DNA of 64,000 bases from Actinomycetota bacterium (lineage in GTDB: Bacteria > Actinomycetota > Thermoleophilia > Gaiellales > Gaiellaceae), in NCBI GenBank assembly GCA_003134505.1, contig PLBK01000012.1, positions 39,257-103,256 on the forward strand, in the 5' to 3' direction. Under the pieces are notes generated by a model. It was not told the origin of the DNA, did not search any database, and worked only from the letters and a program-made list of their open reading frames with translations. The position numbers were made by a program, and so were the translations under genes. Below are positions 1-9,652 of this stretch, in pieces. The number at the start of each line of letters is the position of its first letter. The stretch's first letter is position 1.

Positions 1-1
1 A

Positions 2-256
2 TCCGGCCAGTATTACGTCAACTTCGGATCGGCGGTCATTGGCCATGCGATCGAGGTGACGACGGTCTTCCGGCCCTCCGATGCCACTGTCCGCGGCAGC
101 GCGATCGCGGGGATCTGCGGCGCCACCGGCGCGACACCGCCGCCCGACACGATCACCTGCAGCCTGAACAACAACACGAGCACGGTGTACGTGGTCACGC
201 TCAACTCGGGCAACACCTTCGCCGAGAGCCACGGCTTCTACATCGCCGTCCTCTAG
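2..256 (+). CDS. C-terminal part of a hypothetical (probably secreted) protein, truncated by window start
   Basis: Open frame from window edge to TAG at 254-256 (..SGQYYVNFGSAVIGHAIEV..GFYIAVL*). Confidence 0.6.
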   Translation, partial: SGQYYVNFGSAVIGHAIEVTTVFRPSDATVRGSAIAGICGATGATPPPDTITCSLNNNTSTVYVVTLNSGNTFAESHGFYIAVL

Positions 257-329
257 CTTCCGGCCGTCCGCCGCGGGGTGTGGGAGGCGCGCACCCCGCG
301 GCGCAGGGCCACCCGTTAGGTTTCCCGGG

Positions 330-473
330 ATGCACACGATCGAGCTGACGCCCGAGGAGTTGCGTCTCGTCCATGCGGCGCTCGAGTCCTATCTCGACGA
401 CTTCGGTCACGACGAGGCCGACGTCCTCCGGCAGATCAAGGCGCTCCTCGCCAAGCTCCCCGACGAGGACTGA
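330..473 (+). CDS. Small hypothetical protein (47 aa)
   Basis: ATG..TGA frame MHTIELTPEELRLVHAALESYLDDFGHDEADVLRQIKALLAKLPDED just upstream of the hydratase gene. Confidence 0.6.
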   Translation: MHTIELTPEELRLVHAALESYLDDFGHDEADVLRQIKALLAKLPDED

Positions 474-479
474 GCGCTG

Positions 480-1271
480 GTGACGACGGCGGGCCTGCTC
501 CGCGCCGAGCGCGACGGACACCTCTTGCGCATCACGCTGGCTCGGCCCGAGCGGCGGAACGCGCTCGACGCGACGCTGATCGCGGCGCTGACCGAGGCGT
601 TCTCAGACGTCGGCGACGCACGCGCCGTCGTGCTGGCAGGTGAGGGCGACAGCTTCTGCGCGGGCGCCGACGTCGAGTGGATGCGCTCCTCGATCGAGCT
701 CTCCTACGAGGAGAACGTGGCCGACTCGACGCGCCTGCGCCGCATGTACGAGGCGGTCGACCGGTGCCCGGCGCCCGTCGTCGCCCCCGTGCAGCGGTAC
801 GTCCTCGGCGGCGGCGTCGGGCTCGTGTGCTGCTGCGATGCGGTGATCGCGGCCGAGGACGTGGTCTTCGCCTTCTCGGAGGTGAAGCTCGGGATCATCC
901 CCGCCGTGATCTCGCCGTTCGCGCTCGCGCGCATCGGCCCTGGCGCGGCGCGACGGTACTTCGTGACGGGTGAGCGCTTCGACGCGGCGACGGCGCTGCG
1001 AATGGGCCTCGTCCACGAGGTCGTCCCCGTTGCCGAGCTCGGAGCTGCGGTCGACCGGATCGTCGCGGAGATCCTCTCGGCCGGCCCGGAGGCGACGCGT
1101 CATGCCAAGAGCCTCGTCCTCGACGCGCCCCTCGACGGGCTGGAGACGGCCCGCCGGATCGCGGAGCGCCGCGCGAGCGACGAAGGCCAGGAGGGCCTGC
1201 ACGCCTTCCTCGAAGGTCGTACACCAGGACAACCTGGATTCGCGTCCTGGTCTCCCGAGGAGACTGCGTAG
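480..1271 (+). CDS. Enoyl-CoA hydratase/isomerase family protein (methylglutaconyl-CoA hydratase-like)
   Basis: Crotonase motifs (GDSFCAGADVEWM, YVLGGGVGLVCCCDAVIA, HAKSLVLDAP, EGQEGLHAFLEG); GTG start; next to a biotin carboxylase gene. Confidence 0.85.
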   Translation: MTTAGLLRAERDGHLLRITLARPERRNALDATLIAALTEAFSDVGDARAVVLAGEGDSFCAGADVEWMRSSIELSYEENVADSTRLRRMYEAVDRCPAPVVAPVQRYVLGGGVGLVCCCDAVIAAEDVVFAFSEVKLGIIPAVISPFALARIGPGAARRYFVTGERFDAATALRMGLVHEVVPVAELGAAVDRIVAEILSAGPEATRHAKSLVLDAPLDGLETARRIAERRASDEGQEGLHAFLEGRTPGQPGFASWSPEETA

Positions 1272-1408
1272 CACCTCACGTATCTCCTGAGCGTCCGCAG
1301 TACCGGATCGGCTTCCCCTTCGCCGTTACGTGGAAGGCCCCACGTCGCCTATGCCGCCGCCGCACGACCCTAGTTGCCTGTCGCCGTAGGTAAATGTCGG
1401 GCCCGAGC

Positions 1409-1753
1409 TTACTCTTGCCTGACTATGTCGACCGAGATCTCCACCGCCGGAATCGTTCCTCTGTTCTCAAGCCAGTGTGTGGTGTTCCTGTCCTCGGGCC
1501 AGCCCACTCCCGGCCCATAGTCCGTAGCGACTCCATTTCGATGGTCAGTGATCGTTCCTTGCAGTATGTAGACGATGCCTGGTCTGTCTTTATGGTCGTG
1601 AATCGGGCCGAAGACGCCTCCAGACTCGACGGTCACGATACGCATTCGAAGTTGGCGCCCTGCCATGCCCTCGATCTCAGGGCCAAGGTCAACCGTTGCA
1701 AGTAACTCCACCGTTACACCTTTCGTCTCAGGTGCCGCCAGTTCGTTGCTCAT
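1409..1753 (-). CDS. Cupin-domain protein
   Basis: GGVFGPIHDHKDRPGIVYILQGTITDHRNG..GVGWPEDRNTTHWLENRG; lower GC than surroundings. Confidence 0.7.
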   Translation of the reverse strand: MSNELAAPETKGVTVELLATVDLGPEIEGMAGRQLRMRIVTVESGGVFGPIHDHKDRPGIVYILQGTITDHRNGVATDYGPGVGWPEDRNTTHWLENRGTIPAVEISVDIVRQE

Positions 1754-2071
1754 CGTGCTCTCCTCTCTGTGCCTCCAGGGCCTAACGTTCGACCTTCAAC
1801 CCCCCAGGACGAGCTGATCTCCGACACCCGCTCATTACCTCCGTCGCCGCCAACGCCAACCCGCTGCACGGGTGTGGCGCCGTTCCACTCCTTATCGAGG
1901 TTGCCCGGACATAGACGCTGGCCCTTCTCGAACACCATGTAGAGCATCGCGCGTTGACGCTTCGAGAACAACCCGCCGCTCGCTGTGCATAAAGCACTCG
2001 AGCGGCGCAAGCCCGACCGGTCTGCTTGATACCGGACCCGCTCCGGGGTCTGCGAACAGCATGATTCGCTT

Positions 2072-3685
2072 ATGGCGATCGGAAAGCTCCTGGTGGCGAA
2101 CCGCGGCGAGATCGCCGTGCGCGTCTTCCGCACCTGCCGCGAGTTGGGCATCGGCACCGTCGCCGTCGTCGCGCCGGACGACGCCGGTGCGCTGCATGCG
2201 CGCTCCGCCGACGAGACCGTCGCGATTTCCGGCTACCTGCACTTCGAGGAGCACGTCCGCGCAGCGCTCGAGACCGGTGCCGACGCGATCCATCCCGGCT
2301 ACGGCTTCCTCGCCGAGAGCCCCGAGTTCGCCGGAGCGGTCGAGGCCGCCGGACTGCTCTTCGTCGGCCCGACTCCCGAGAGCCTGCGCAGGGGCGGCGA
2401 CAAGCTGGCCGCCAAGGAGATCGCGCGCAGCGTGGGCGTCCCGGTCGTCGAGGAGGGAGAGCCGGGCGAGATCGGCTTCCCGCTCGTGATCAAGGCTGCG
2501 GCCGGCGGCGGAGGTCGCGGCATGAGAGTCGTGCGCGACCCGGCCGAGCTCGACGAGGCGCTGGCAGCCGCCCGGCGAGAGGCCGAGGCAGCCTTCGGAG
2601 ACGACCGCGTCTTCTGCGAGCGCTACGTCGACCGGCCCCGCCACGTCGAGATCCAGCTCCTCGGCGACGGCGCGGGGAGCGTGGTCTCGCTCGGCGAGCG
2701 GGAGTGCTCGATCCAGCGCCGCCATCAGAAGGTGCTCGAGGAGTCGCCCTCGGTCGCGCTCGACGCCGATCTGCGCAGGCGCATGAGCGAGGCCGCAGTC
2801 GCCTTCGGGCAGGCGATCGGCTACCGGAGCGCCGGGACGGCCGAGTTCATGCTCGACGGGCGCGACTTCTGGTTCCTGGAGCTGAACGGCCGCATCCAGG
2901 TCGAGCACCCGGTCACCGAGCTCGTCACCGGCGTGGACCTCGTCGCCGAGCAGCTGGCGATCGCCGCCGGCGGCCAAGTAACAGCCTGTTACTTGGCGGG
3001 AGGGCACGCGGTCGAGGTGCGGCTCTACGCCGAGGATCCCGTCTCGTTCCTCCCCCAGGCGGGTCGGGTCGAGCGGTTGCGCCTGCCCGACGGCGTTCGG
3101 GTCGATGCAGGGGTCGAGGAGGGAGACGAGGTCGGGATCGCTTACGACCCGATGATCGCCAAGCTGATCGCCCACGGGGAAACGCGCGACGAGGCGCTAG
3201 ACACGCTCGCCGCCGCTCTGGCGGAGACGGCCGTCGAGGGCGTGACCACGAACCTTCCGTTCCTGCGCTGGCTCGTACGCCATCCCGCCCTGCGGGCGGG
3301 CGAGACGACGACGGCGTTCCTGGTCGAGCACCCGCCGCTTTCCCCGTTGCCGGCGCGAAGCCCCGGTCGCCCCTGGCGCGGCGCTTTCCGGCTCAACCTC
3401 CCCTCCCCACCGCCTACGCCGCCTCCGGACATCGAGGCGGCTCAGCGGCAGCATGGAGCCGTCGGTGTCGAGAGCACGGTGACGGCGCCGATGCCGGGCA
3501 CCGTGATCCGGGTGCTCGTGGCCGACGGCGATGCCGTCACGGCCCGCCAGCCGCTGCTCGTGCTCGAGGCGATGAAGATGGAGACGCCGCTCGTCTCGCC
3601 CTACGAGGCGGTCGTCCGCCGCGTGCACGTGAGCGAGGGCGACCGTGTGGCCGGCGGGACTGTGCTGGTCGAGCTCGAGGAGTGA
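2072..3685 (+). CDS. Acyl-CoA carboxylase alpha subunit (biotin carboxylase + biotin carboxyl carrier domain)
   Basis: KLLVANRGEIAVRVFRTCRELGI, KAAAGGGGRGM, ELNGRIQVEHPVTE, biotin motif LEAMKMETPL. Confidence 0.93.
   Translation: MAIGKLLVANRGEIAVRVFRTCRELGIGTVAVVAPDDAGALHARSADETVAISGYLHFEEHVRAALETGADAIHPGYGFLAESPEFAGAVEAAGLLFVGPTPESLRRGGDKLAAKEIARSVGVPVVEEGEPGEIGFPLVIKAAAGGGGRGMRVVRDPAELDEALAAARREAEAAFGDDRVFCERYVDRPRHVEIQLLGDGAGSVVSLGERECSIQRRHQKVLEESPSVALDADLRRRMSEAAVAFGQAIGYRSAGTAEFMLDGRDFWFLELNGRIQVEHPVTELVTGVDLVAEQLAIAAGGQVTACYLAGGHAVEVRLYAEDPVSFLPQAGRVERLRLPDGVRVDAGVEEGDEVGIAYDPMIAKLIAHGETRDEALDTLAAALAETAVEGVTTNLPFLRWLVRHPALRAGETTTAFLVEHPPLSPLPARSPGRPWRGAFRLNLPSPPPTPPPDIEAAQRQHGAVGVESTVTAPMPGTVIRVLVADGDAVTARQPLLVLEAMKMETPLVSPYEAVVRRVHVSEGDRVAGGTVLVELEE
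2973..2997. repeat. Palindromic repeat copy A: GCCAAGTAACAGcCTGTTACTTGGC, inside the carboxylase CDS
   Basis: Perfect inverted repeat around 2985; same core at 32184 and 32702. Confidence 0.9.
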
Positions 3686-3706
3686 AGGTCTCTGATGCCG
3701 GCTCGG

Positions 3707-5596
3707 TCAGCCGACGTTGAACGTACAGACGGCTGACTGGGCCTGCGTGTGCTTCGCGTCGCCGGTGTACTGGGCGCGGCCGATCCATGTTCCCGGCGAA
3801 CCGGGCGTGAAGTTGCCCGAGAAGGCCCCGGCATCGTTTGCGGCCGCGCTCGAGTCTTGCGAGTCGGACTGGGTCGTCGTTTCCCACGTGATCGAGATAC
3901 GTGCGCCGGAGACGGGCGGCGAGAGGGTGCCGCTGTAGGGGAGCGGCCGCTTGGCCTTGCCTTCACGCGGGCAGGAGAGACTGAGAGTCTCGGCTGTCAG
4001 CGGGGAAGGGGTCTTCACCGGCGAGGTATGCACGGGGCTGTAGGCGAGCTTCACTGACGGGACGCAGAGCAGGTCGGCGCCGGTCACGGTCAGAGTGGCG
4101 TTGGTGAACTGGTTGAGGATGTGGGCGCTCTTCGTGAACGGTTTGGCGGCGAGCTGGTAGCAGGCCAGGTGCGCGACGGTGTTGACAAGCGGGAACGTCT
4201 TGTGGCCGTGCACCTTCAGCGTCGGGTTGCAGAAGATGAGCGGGCGGCCGACCTTGACCTTTGGCTCAACGTGCCACTGGTCCGTCAGGGTGACGATCAC
4301 GTTGACCGGTTTGCTGTGGAGCACCGGATAGCACTTGAAGTGGTTGAGCGCCGTCGGATCGGGCTGAGCATGTGAGTTCTTCGAGGTCGGGACCGCAAGC
4401 CAACTCGGTGATCCGACGGAGATCGTCTGTGTGCCGAACTGGTTTCTGAGAACGACCTTGTGGTTGACGGTCGGGTGTGCGGTGATCGAGTAGATCGCCA
4501 GGTGCAATTGCTTGTGCAGGATCGGCGTCACGGTGTGCCCGTGCTGCTTCTGGACCGGATTGCAGAAGCGATAGAGGTGGACCACCTTCGCTTTCTCGAA
4601 CCTGGAGCCGTCGAACTGATCCTGAAGCTGGATGGAAGAAACAGCCGGATGGACGACGATCGGTTTCTTCGACACGTAGCACTTGAAGTGATCGATCGGC
4701 GTTCCGATCCCTGCGATCAGGATGTAGGCCTGGCCACAGGCCGAAACGCCGGTGTCAGGATCCGAACCGCAGGTCGGATGCGAAGGCAGCGACGGGTCGG
4801 TCGCGATCGCGAGCGGGTTCCAGTCGCTCTTGAACGTCGGGAACGACTCGTGCACCGAGCAGCTCCAGCTCGACAGATCGGTCGTGGTCAGCGCCAGGTC
4901 GGTGCCGCTGGTGCTGAAGGCCGGGTCCCTCGCAATCAGCGACACCGTCCCCGCGCACGGGGGGTTGAACGTGCTCCAGGAGCCGGAGGCCGAGGGGTCG
5001 CTGAGCATGGTCAGAATGCCGGAAACCGCGATTCCCGGGGCCCCGCCTTGCACGCAGCTTGTGTCGAAATAGACGCCGGTGCTGCCCGCCGAGGCGCCCG
5101 CGTACTCGATGCCGTCCTCGATCAGGTGGATGTTGGTCGGATGGGCTCCATTGTGGAACACGACGTCGGTGCCGATCACGATTCGGTTACCGGGCGGCCG
5201 GCTCGTCGGGCTCGTTCCCATTACCACCGGCGCCCACGTGGCAGCGCTTCCGGTCGTCGAGGCCGACAGCACGAAACAGGACGGATCGCCGACGATCAGC
5301 ACCTGGTACGCGGCGAACTGCGACGCAGTGACACCGATCCACGTGGTTGCCAGGTCGACCTTGAAGCCGAGGCCGAGCGCCTGCGCGGCCTCGAGGCTCG
5401 AGCATCCGCCCGTCACGGTAGTGGCGTCGATGAGCGCACGCGGTCCGGATCCCCCGCACGAGGTGATGGTCGACCGCGCCTGCGGACCGGCTGTAGCCAC
5501 GCGCCCGGAGAGACCGAGCCCGGCCGCCAGGACAACCCCTATGACCGCGATCAGCGACCAGCGTCGGAGATCGCGGAACCCTGCGCCTGCCTGCAT
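3707..5596 (-). CDS. Secreted repeat protein with HFKCY-type domains
   Basis: Signal-peptide-like N-terminus (LIAVIGVVLAAGLGLSGRVATA); repeated xxHFKCY / QF..LxCxPxxK pattern. Confidence 0.75.
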   Translation of the reverse strand: MQAGAGFRDLRRWSLIAVIGVVLAAGLGLSGRVATAGPQARSTITSCGGSGPRALIDATTVTGGCSSLEAAQALGLGFKVDLATTWIGVTASQFAAYQVLIVGDPSCFVLSASTTGSAATWAPVVMGTSPTSRPPGNRIVIGTDVVFHNGAHPTNIHLIEDGIEYAGASAGSTGVYFDTSCVQGGAPGIAVSGILTMLSDPSASGSWSTFNPPCAGTVSLIARDPAFSTSGTDLALTTTDLSSWSCSVHESFPTFKSDWNPLAIATDPSLPSHPTCGSDPDTGVSACGQAYILIAGIGTPIDHFKCYVSKKPIVVHPAVSSIQLQDQFDGSRFEKAKVVHLYRFCNPVQKQHGHTVTPILHKQLHLAIYSITAHPTVNHKVVLRNQFGTQTISVGSPSWLAVPTSKNSHAQPDPTALNHFKCYPVLHSKPVNVIVTLTDQWHVEPKVKVGRPLIFCNPTLKVHGHKTFPLVNTVAHLACYQLAAKPFTKSAHILNQFTNATLTVTGADLLCVPSVKLAYSPVHTSPVKTPSPLTAETLSLSCPREGKAKRPLPYSGTLSPPVSGARISITWETTTQSDSQDSSAAANDAGAFSGNFTPGSPGTWIGRAQYTGDAKHTQAQSAVCTFNVG

Positions 5597-5667
5597 TCGG
5601 TCTTCCCTCTCGAGCCGAGGTCGAGACGAACGCAGCCACCCTACGTGCTAGCGACCAGAGTTACAAA

Positions 5668-6588
5668 TCAGGCGAACGCGCTGCGGAGCGCCGCGGCCGT
5701 CTCGGCGAGCGCGTCGTTCGAGCGGTCGATGACGCCCGGCATCCGGAAGAAGCCGTGGAACATGCCGTCGTAGCGGCTGAGCGTCACGGGCACGCCCGCC
5801 TCTTCCAGCCGCCGGGCGTAGGCCTCGCCTTCGTCGCGGAGCGGATCGAACCCGGCTGTGAGAACGAGCGCCGGCGCCGCGCCGCTGACGCTCCCGGCTC
5901 GAAGCGGCGACGCGTCCGGATGGAAGCGGTCGCCATCCGGGAGGTAGTGGTCCCAGAACCACTGCATGGAGTAGCGCGTCAGGTAGTAGCCCTCCGCGAA
6001 CTCGCGGTAGGTCGACGTCTCCAGGTCGGCGTCGGTGACCGGGTAGACGAGCACCTGGAGTGCGAGCCGGAGGCCCGTGTCGCGCGCGCGCAGCGCGCAC
6101 ACTGCGGCCAGGTTCCCGCCGGCGCTGTCGCCTCCGACCGCGAGCGCGCCGGGGCGTCCGCCCAGCTCCTCCGCGTGGTCGGCTGTCCAGGTCACGACGG
6201 CCCACGCGTCGTCGAGCGCGGCCGGGAACCGGTGCTCGGGCGCGAGGCGGTAGTCGACCGAGCAGACGGCGCAGCCCGAGAGCCGGGCAAGCCTCGCGCA
6301 CACCCCGTGGACCGTGTTCAGGTTGCCGAGCACCCAGCCACCGCCGTGGAAGTACAGGAACACCGGCGCCGGGTCGTCCGCGGGCCGGTAGACGCGCACC
6401 GGGATCGGCCCGCCGGGCCCGGGCAGCGTTCGGTCCTCGAACGGAACATCGTCGACAGGCCCGAACACCGTCGCCGCCGCCGCGTCCCCCGTCGCGCGGT
6501 GCTCGTCCACCGACAGCTCACCGAGGCCGGGAACGCCGAGCTCCTGTAGCTGGTCGAGGAACGCCTGCGCCTGAGGATCGAGCGGCAT
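5668..6588 (-). CDS. Alpha/beta hydrolase (HSL/Aes-like esterase/lipase)
   Basis: YFHGGGWVLGN, GDSAGGNLAA, DPLRDEGEAYA, YDGMFHGFF. Confidence 0.9.
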   Translation of the reverse strand: MPLDPQAQAFLDQLQELGVPGLGELSVDEHRATGDAAAATVFGPVDDVPFEDRTLPGPGGPIPVRVYRPADDPAPVFLYFHGGGWVLGNLNTVHGVCARLARLSGCAVCSVDYRLAPEHRFPAALDDAWAVVTWTADHAEELGGRPGALAVGGDSAGGNLAAVCALRARDTGLRLALQVLVYPVTDADLETSTYREFAEGYYLTRYSMQWFWDHYLPDGDRFHPDASPLRAGSVSGAAPALVLTAGFDPLRDEGEAYARRLEEAGVPVTLSRYDGMFHGFFRMPGVIDRSNDALAETAAALRSAFA

Positions 6589-6590
6589 CG

Positions 6591-6902
6591 CTATCCCAGC
6601 ACGCTCTTCAGCTTTAACGCCGCGCTGACGTCGCCGGTGACCTTCAGCTTGCCGGTCATGTACGCCGTGAGCGGGTTCTGCGTCCCGTCGAGGATCCGCT
6701 CGAAGGTGTCCTCGGACGTGGTGATCGTGCACTCCGCGCCGCCGTCGCCCTCGCTCACGGCCAGCTTTCCGTCGTCGACCTTCACCGTCCACGTGCCGCC
6801 GCCTTCGATCTCGAACACGTAGCTCGCGTTCATGCCGGTCGTCTCCGCGCCGTTCGCACGGCTCGGCAGCGATTCGAAGAACTCCTTCGCGCCCATGCCC
6901 AT
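6591..6902 (-). CDS. SCP2 sterol-binding domain protein
   Basis: Small SCP2-like fold sequence (YVFEIEGGGTWTVKVDDGKLAV..ERILDGTQNPLTAYMTGKLKVTGDVSAALKL). Confidence 0.8.
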   Translation of the reverse strand: MGMGAKEFFESLPSRANGAETTGMNASYVFEIEGGGTWTVKVDDGKLAVSEGDGGAECTITTSEDTFERILDGTQNPLTAYMTGKLKVTGDVSAALKLKSVLG

Positions 6903-6920
6903 CCGAGTGCCGAGGTTATC

Positions 6921-8108
6921 TCACGAGGGTGCGATCTCGGGCGCCAGGCGGGCGCGCGTCCGGGTCGGCGGGAGGAGCAGGGTCAGCGCAGCGCCGACAA
7001 CCGGCGCAGCAGCGCAGACGTAGAGCGCAGTGCGCAGGTCGATCGAGTCCGCGACGGCGCCGAGGATCACGGCGGCGATCCCGCCGAGGCCGATCGACAG
7101 GCCGATCGAGAGGCCGGAGGCCAGGCCGATGCGCCGGGGCAGGTACTCCTGGCTCATCACCATCGTCACGCCGAACGTCCCGACGACCGCCGGGCCGATG
7201 ACACACAGGGCGACGGCACCGGGGATGCCGCCGACGAGCACGAAGACGACGATCGCGGGTGGAACGACGACGTTGCTCGCCATCAGCACCGGCCGGCGGC
7301 CGAAGCGGTCGGCGGCCGGGCCCGCGAGCAGCGTGCCGACGGCGCCGGTGATCAGCATCAGCGCGAGCAGGTGGGCGCCGTAGCTCCTCGAGTGGCCGAG
7401 GACGACGTGCTCCCAGAGCGGCACGAAGGTGATCAGCCCGAACCAGGCGACGCTCCGGAAGGCCACGATCGCGAGCAGGAGCACCATCGCTCCCGGCCGC
7501 TCGGGCCCGGCCAGGGTTCGTCGCTCGGCCTTGCGGTCGTGCGGGGCCAGCGTGAGCAGGAACGGCACGAGCCGGAGCAGCAGCGCTGCCACGACGAGGC
7601 ACGGCACCATCAGCAGCAGGCCGCCGGTCAGGCCGAGCCCGATCACGATCGGCGTCGCCACGAGGGCACCCAGCGCGTAGCCGACGTTGCCGCCGACGGA
7701 GAACAGCGACATACCGCTCGCGCGACGCGCCCCGCTCGCGTAGGCGGCGAACTTCGATCCCTCCGGGTGGAAGGCGGCCGTGCCGAGGCCGCTCACGACC
7801 ACGCAGATCACGACCAGGCCGTAGGCGGGAGCCGCGGACGCGAGCGCGATGCCGATGCCGCCGACCGCCACTCCCGCCGGCAGCAGCCAGATGGCGCCGC
7901 GCCGGTCCGACCAGAGCCCGAAGAGCGGCTGCACGACCGAGCTGGAGATCGACGAGGCGAGCACGAGCACCGCCGCGAGCGTGTAGGAGAGATGAAACCG
8001 GTCGCGGAAGAACGGCAAGAGCGCCGGCAGCGCACCGCCCGCGAAGTCCACCGCCAGGTGACCTGTCGAGAGCGCCGCCATCGCCCGCCGGTCGATCTCC
8101 GCCCGCAT
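6921..8108 (-). CDS. MFS transporter (fosmidomycin-resistance-like)
   Basis: 12-TM-like hydrophobic pattern; HLAVDFAGGALPALLPFFRDRFHLSYTLAA, QPLFGLWSDRRG, GLGTAAFHPEGSKFA. Confidence 0.85.
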   Translation of the reverse strand: MRAEIDRRAMAALSTGHLAVDFAGGALPALLPFFRDRFHLSYTLAAVLVLASSISSSVVQPLFGLWSDRRGAIWLLPAGVAVGGIGIALASAAPAYGLVVICVVVSGLGTAAFHPEGSKFAAYASGARRASGMSLFSVGGNVGYALGALVATPIVIGLGLTGGLLLMVPCLVVAALLLRLVPFLLTLAPHDRKAERRTLAGPERPGAMVLLLAIVAFRSVAWFGLITFVPLWEHVVLGHSRSYGAHLLALMLITGAVGTLLAGPAADRFGRRPVLMASNVVVPPAIVVFVLVGGIPGAVALCVIGPAVVGTFGVTMVMSQEYLPRRIGLASGLSIGLSIGLGGIAAVILGAVADSIDLRTALYVCAAAPVVGAALTLLLPPTRTRARLAPEIAPS

Positions 8109-8197
8109 GAGCTGAGCCTAACCGCGCGCCGCGCCGGGGCCGCCCGCAGAGCGGAGCCCGCTCCCGTGCGGCTGTGTCGGGTACGATCGCCGCCGCG

Positions 8198-9652
8198 ATG
8201 GACATCGAGGTCGCCGCAGGGTCGCCCGAGGGCGCAACGATCGTCGTCGCCGTCGCCGATCCGCCGGAACCGCTCCCCGCCGCAGCCGTCGGACTGGCCG
8301 ACCTGCTCGCCTCGCACGACGTCAGCTCGGACCGGGGCACCGCCCGGCTCGTTCGCCTCGGAGACCGCCGCGTCGTCGCCACCGGCCTCGGCCCGCGGGC
8401 CGAGCTGGAGCCGGATGCGATCCGCGACGCGGCCGCAGCCGCCCTGCGCGTCCTCGGCGACACGGTCGGCGGCGATGCCGCTTGGCTCCTCGACGAGTCG
8501 CTGCCGCTGCCGGTCGCAGAGCAGATCCGGGCCGCGATCGAGGGCGCTGTCCTCGGCAGCTACGACCCGGGCGCCTGGAAGACGAGCGGCTCACGGCGAC
8601 GGCCGATCCCACGCCTGACCGTCGTCGGTTCCTCGGCGAACGCCCCTGACGCCGAGCGCGCCGCCGTCGTCGCCGCGTGGACGAACCGCTCCCGCGACCT
8701 CTCGAACGCCCCCGCGAACGAGCTGACACCCGCCTCGTTCGCCGACCGCGCCGCCGAGCTGGCCGACCGCTTCGACACGGTCACGTGCGAGGTGCTCGAG
8801 CCCGACGAGATGGAGCGCCGCGGCATGGGCGCGCTGCTCGGTGTCGGCATGGGCAGCCACAATCCCCCGAGGCTGATCGCCCTGCGCCACGAGCCGCGCG
8901 AGGCCGCCCGGCCGGAGCTCGTGCTCGGCCTGGTCGGCAAGGGCATCACCTTCGACACCGGCGGCGTCGCGCTCAAGCCGGCGACTTACATGGAGGAGAT
9001 GCGCGGCGACATGTCCGGCGGAGCCGCCGTCGTCGCGGCCACGGGCGCCATCGCCGAGCTCGGGCTTCCCGTCAGGACGCTGACCGTCGTCGCCGCAGCC
9101 GAGAACGTCATGGGCGGCGGCAGCTTCCGCCCCGGCGACGTGCTCACCGCCTCGAACGGCAAGACGATCGAGATCACGAACACCGACGCCGAAGGACGCC
9201 TCGTCCTGGCCGACGCGCTCGTCTACGCCCGCGATCAGGGCGCCACGCACATCGTCGACCTGGCGACGCTGACCGGCGCGATGAGCCGTGCGCTCGGCGA
9301 CCTCTACGCCGGCGTGTTCGCGAACGACGACGACTGGCGCGCGGAGGTCGTCGCCGCCGGGGAGGCGAGCGGCGACCACGCCTGGCCCTGGCCGATGCAT
9401 CCGCGGTACCGCCGTTTCATCGAGTCCGACTTCGCCGACCTCAAGAATCACTCGATCCGGAGCCAGGGCATCCCCGTCTACGCGGCCGAGTTCCTCCGCG
9501 TGTTCGCGGGGGAGGGCCCGTGGGCCCACATCGACATCGCCGGCCCGGCCTTCCTGACCTGGTCGCGCGGCGACTACCTCTGGCAGCGGGGCGGCACCGG
9601 GTACGGCGTGCGGCTCCTCACCGAGCTCGCATCGCGCCTCGCCTCGCGATGA
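8198..9652 (+). CDS. pepA: Leucyl aminopeptidase (M17)
   Basis: VGKGITFDTGGVALKP, NTDAEGRLVLADALVYA, DLATLTGA. Confidence 0.92.
   Translation: MDIEVAAGSPEGATIVVAVADPPEPLPAAAVGLADLLASHDVSSDRGTARLVRLGDRRVVATGLGPRAELEPDAIRDAAAAALRVLGDTVGGDAAWLLDESLPLPVAEQIRAAIEGAVLGSYDPGAWKTSGSRRRPIPRLTVVGSSANAPDAERAAVVAAWTNRSRDLSNAPANELTPASFADRAAELADRFDTVTCEVLEPDEMERRGMGALLGVGMGSHNPPRLIALRHEPREAARPELVLGLVGKGITFDTGGVALKPATYMEEMRGDMSGGAAVVAATGAIAELGLPVRTLTVVAAAENVMGGGSFRPGDVLTASNGKTIEITNTDAEGRLVLADALVYARDQGATHIVDLATLTGAMSRALGDLYAGVFANDDDWRAEVVAAGEASGDHAWPWPMHPRYRRFIESDFADLKNHSIRSQGIPVYAAEFLRVFAGEGPWAHIDIAGPAFLTWSRGDYLWQRGGTGYGVRLLTELASRLASR

Noticed and set aside
1754-2071. Possible transposase fragment on the minus strand (RQRAMLYMVFEKGQRLCPGNLDKEW)
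   Set aside because: Not confidently assignable to any IS family by eye; kept only as part of the insertion finding.
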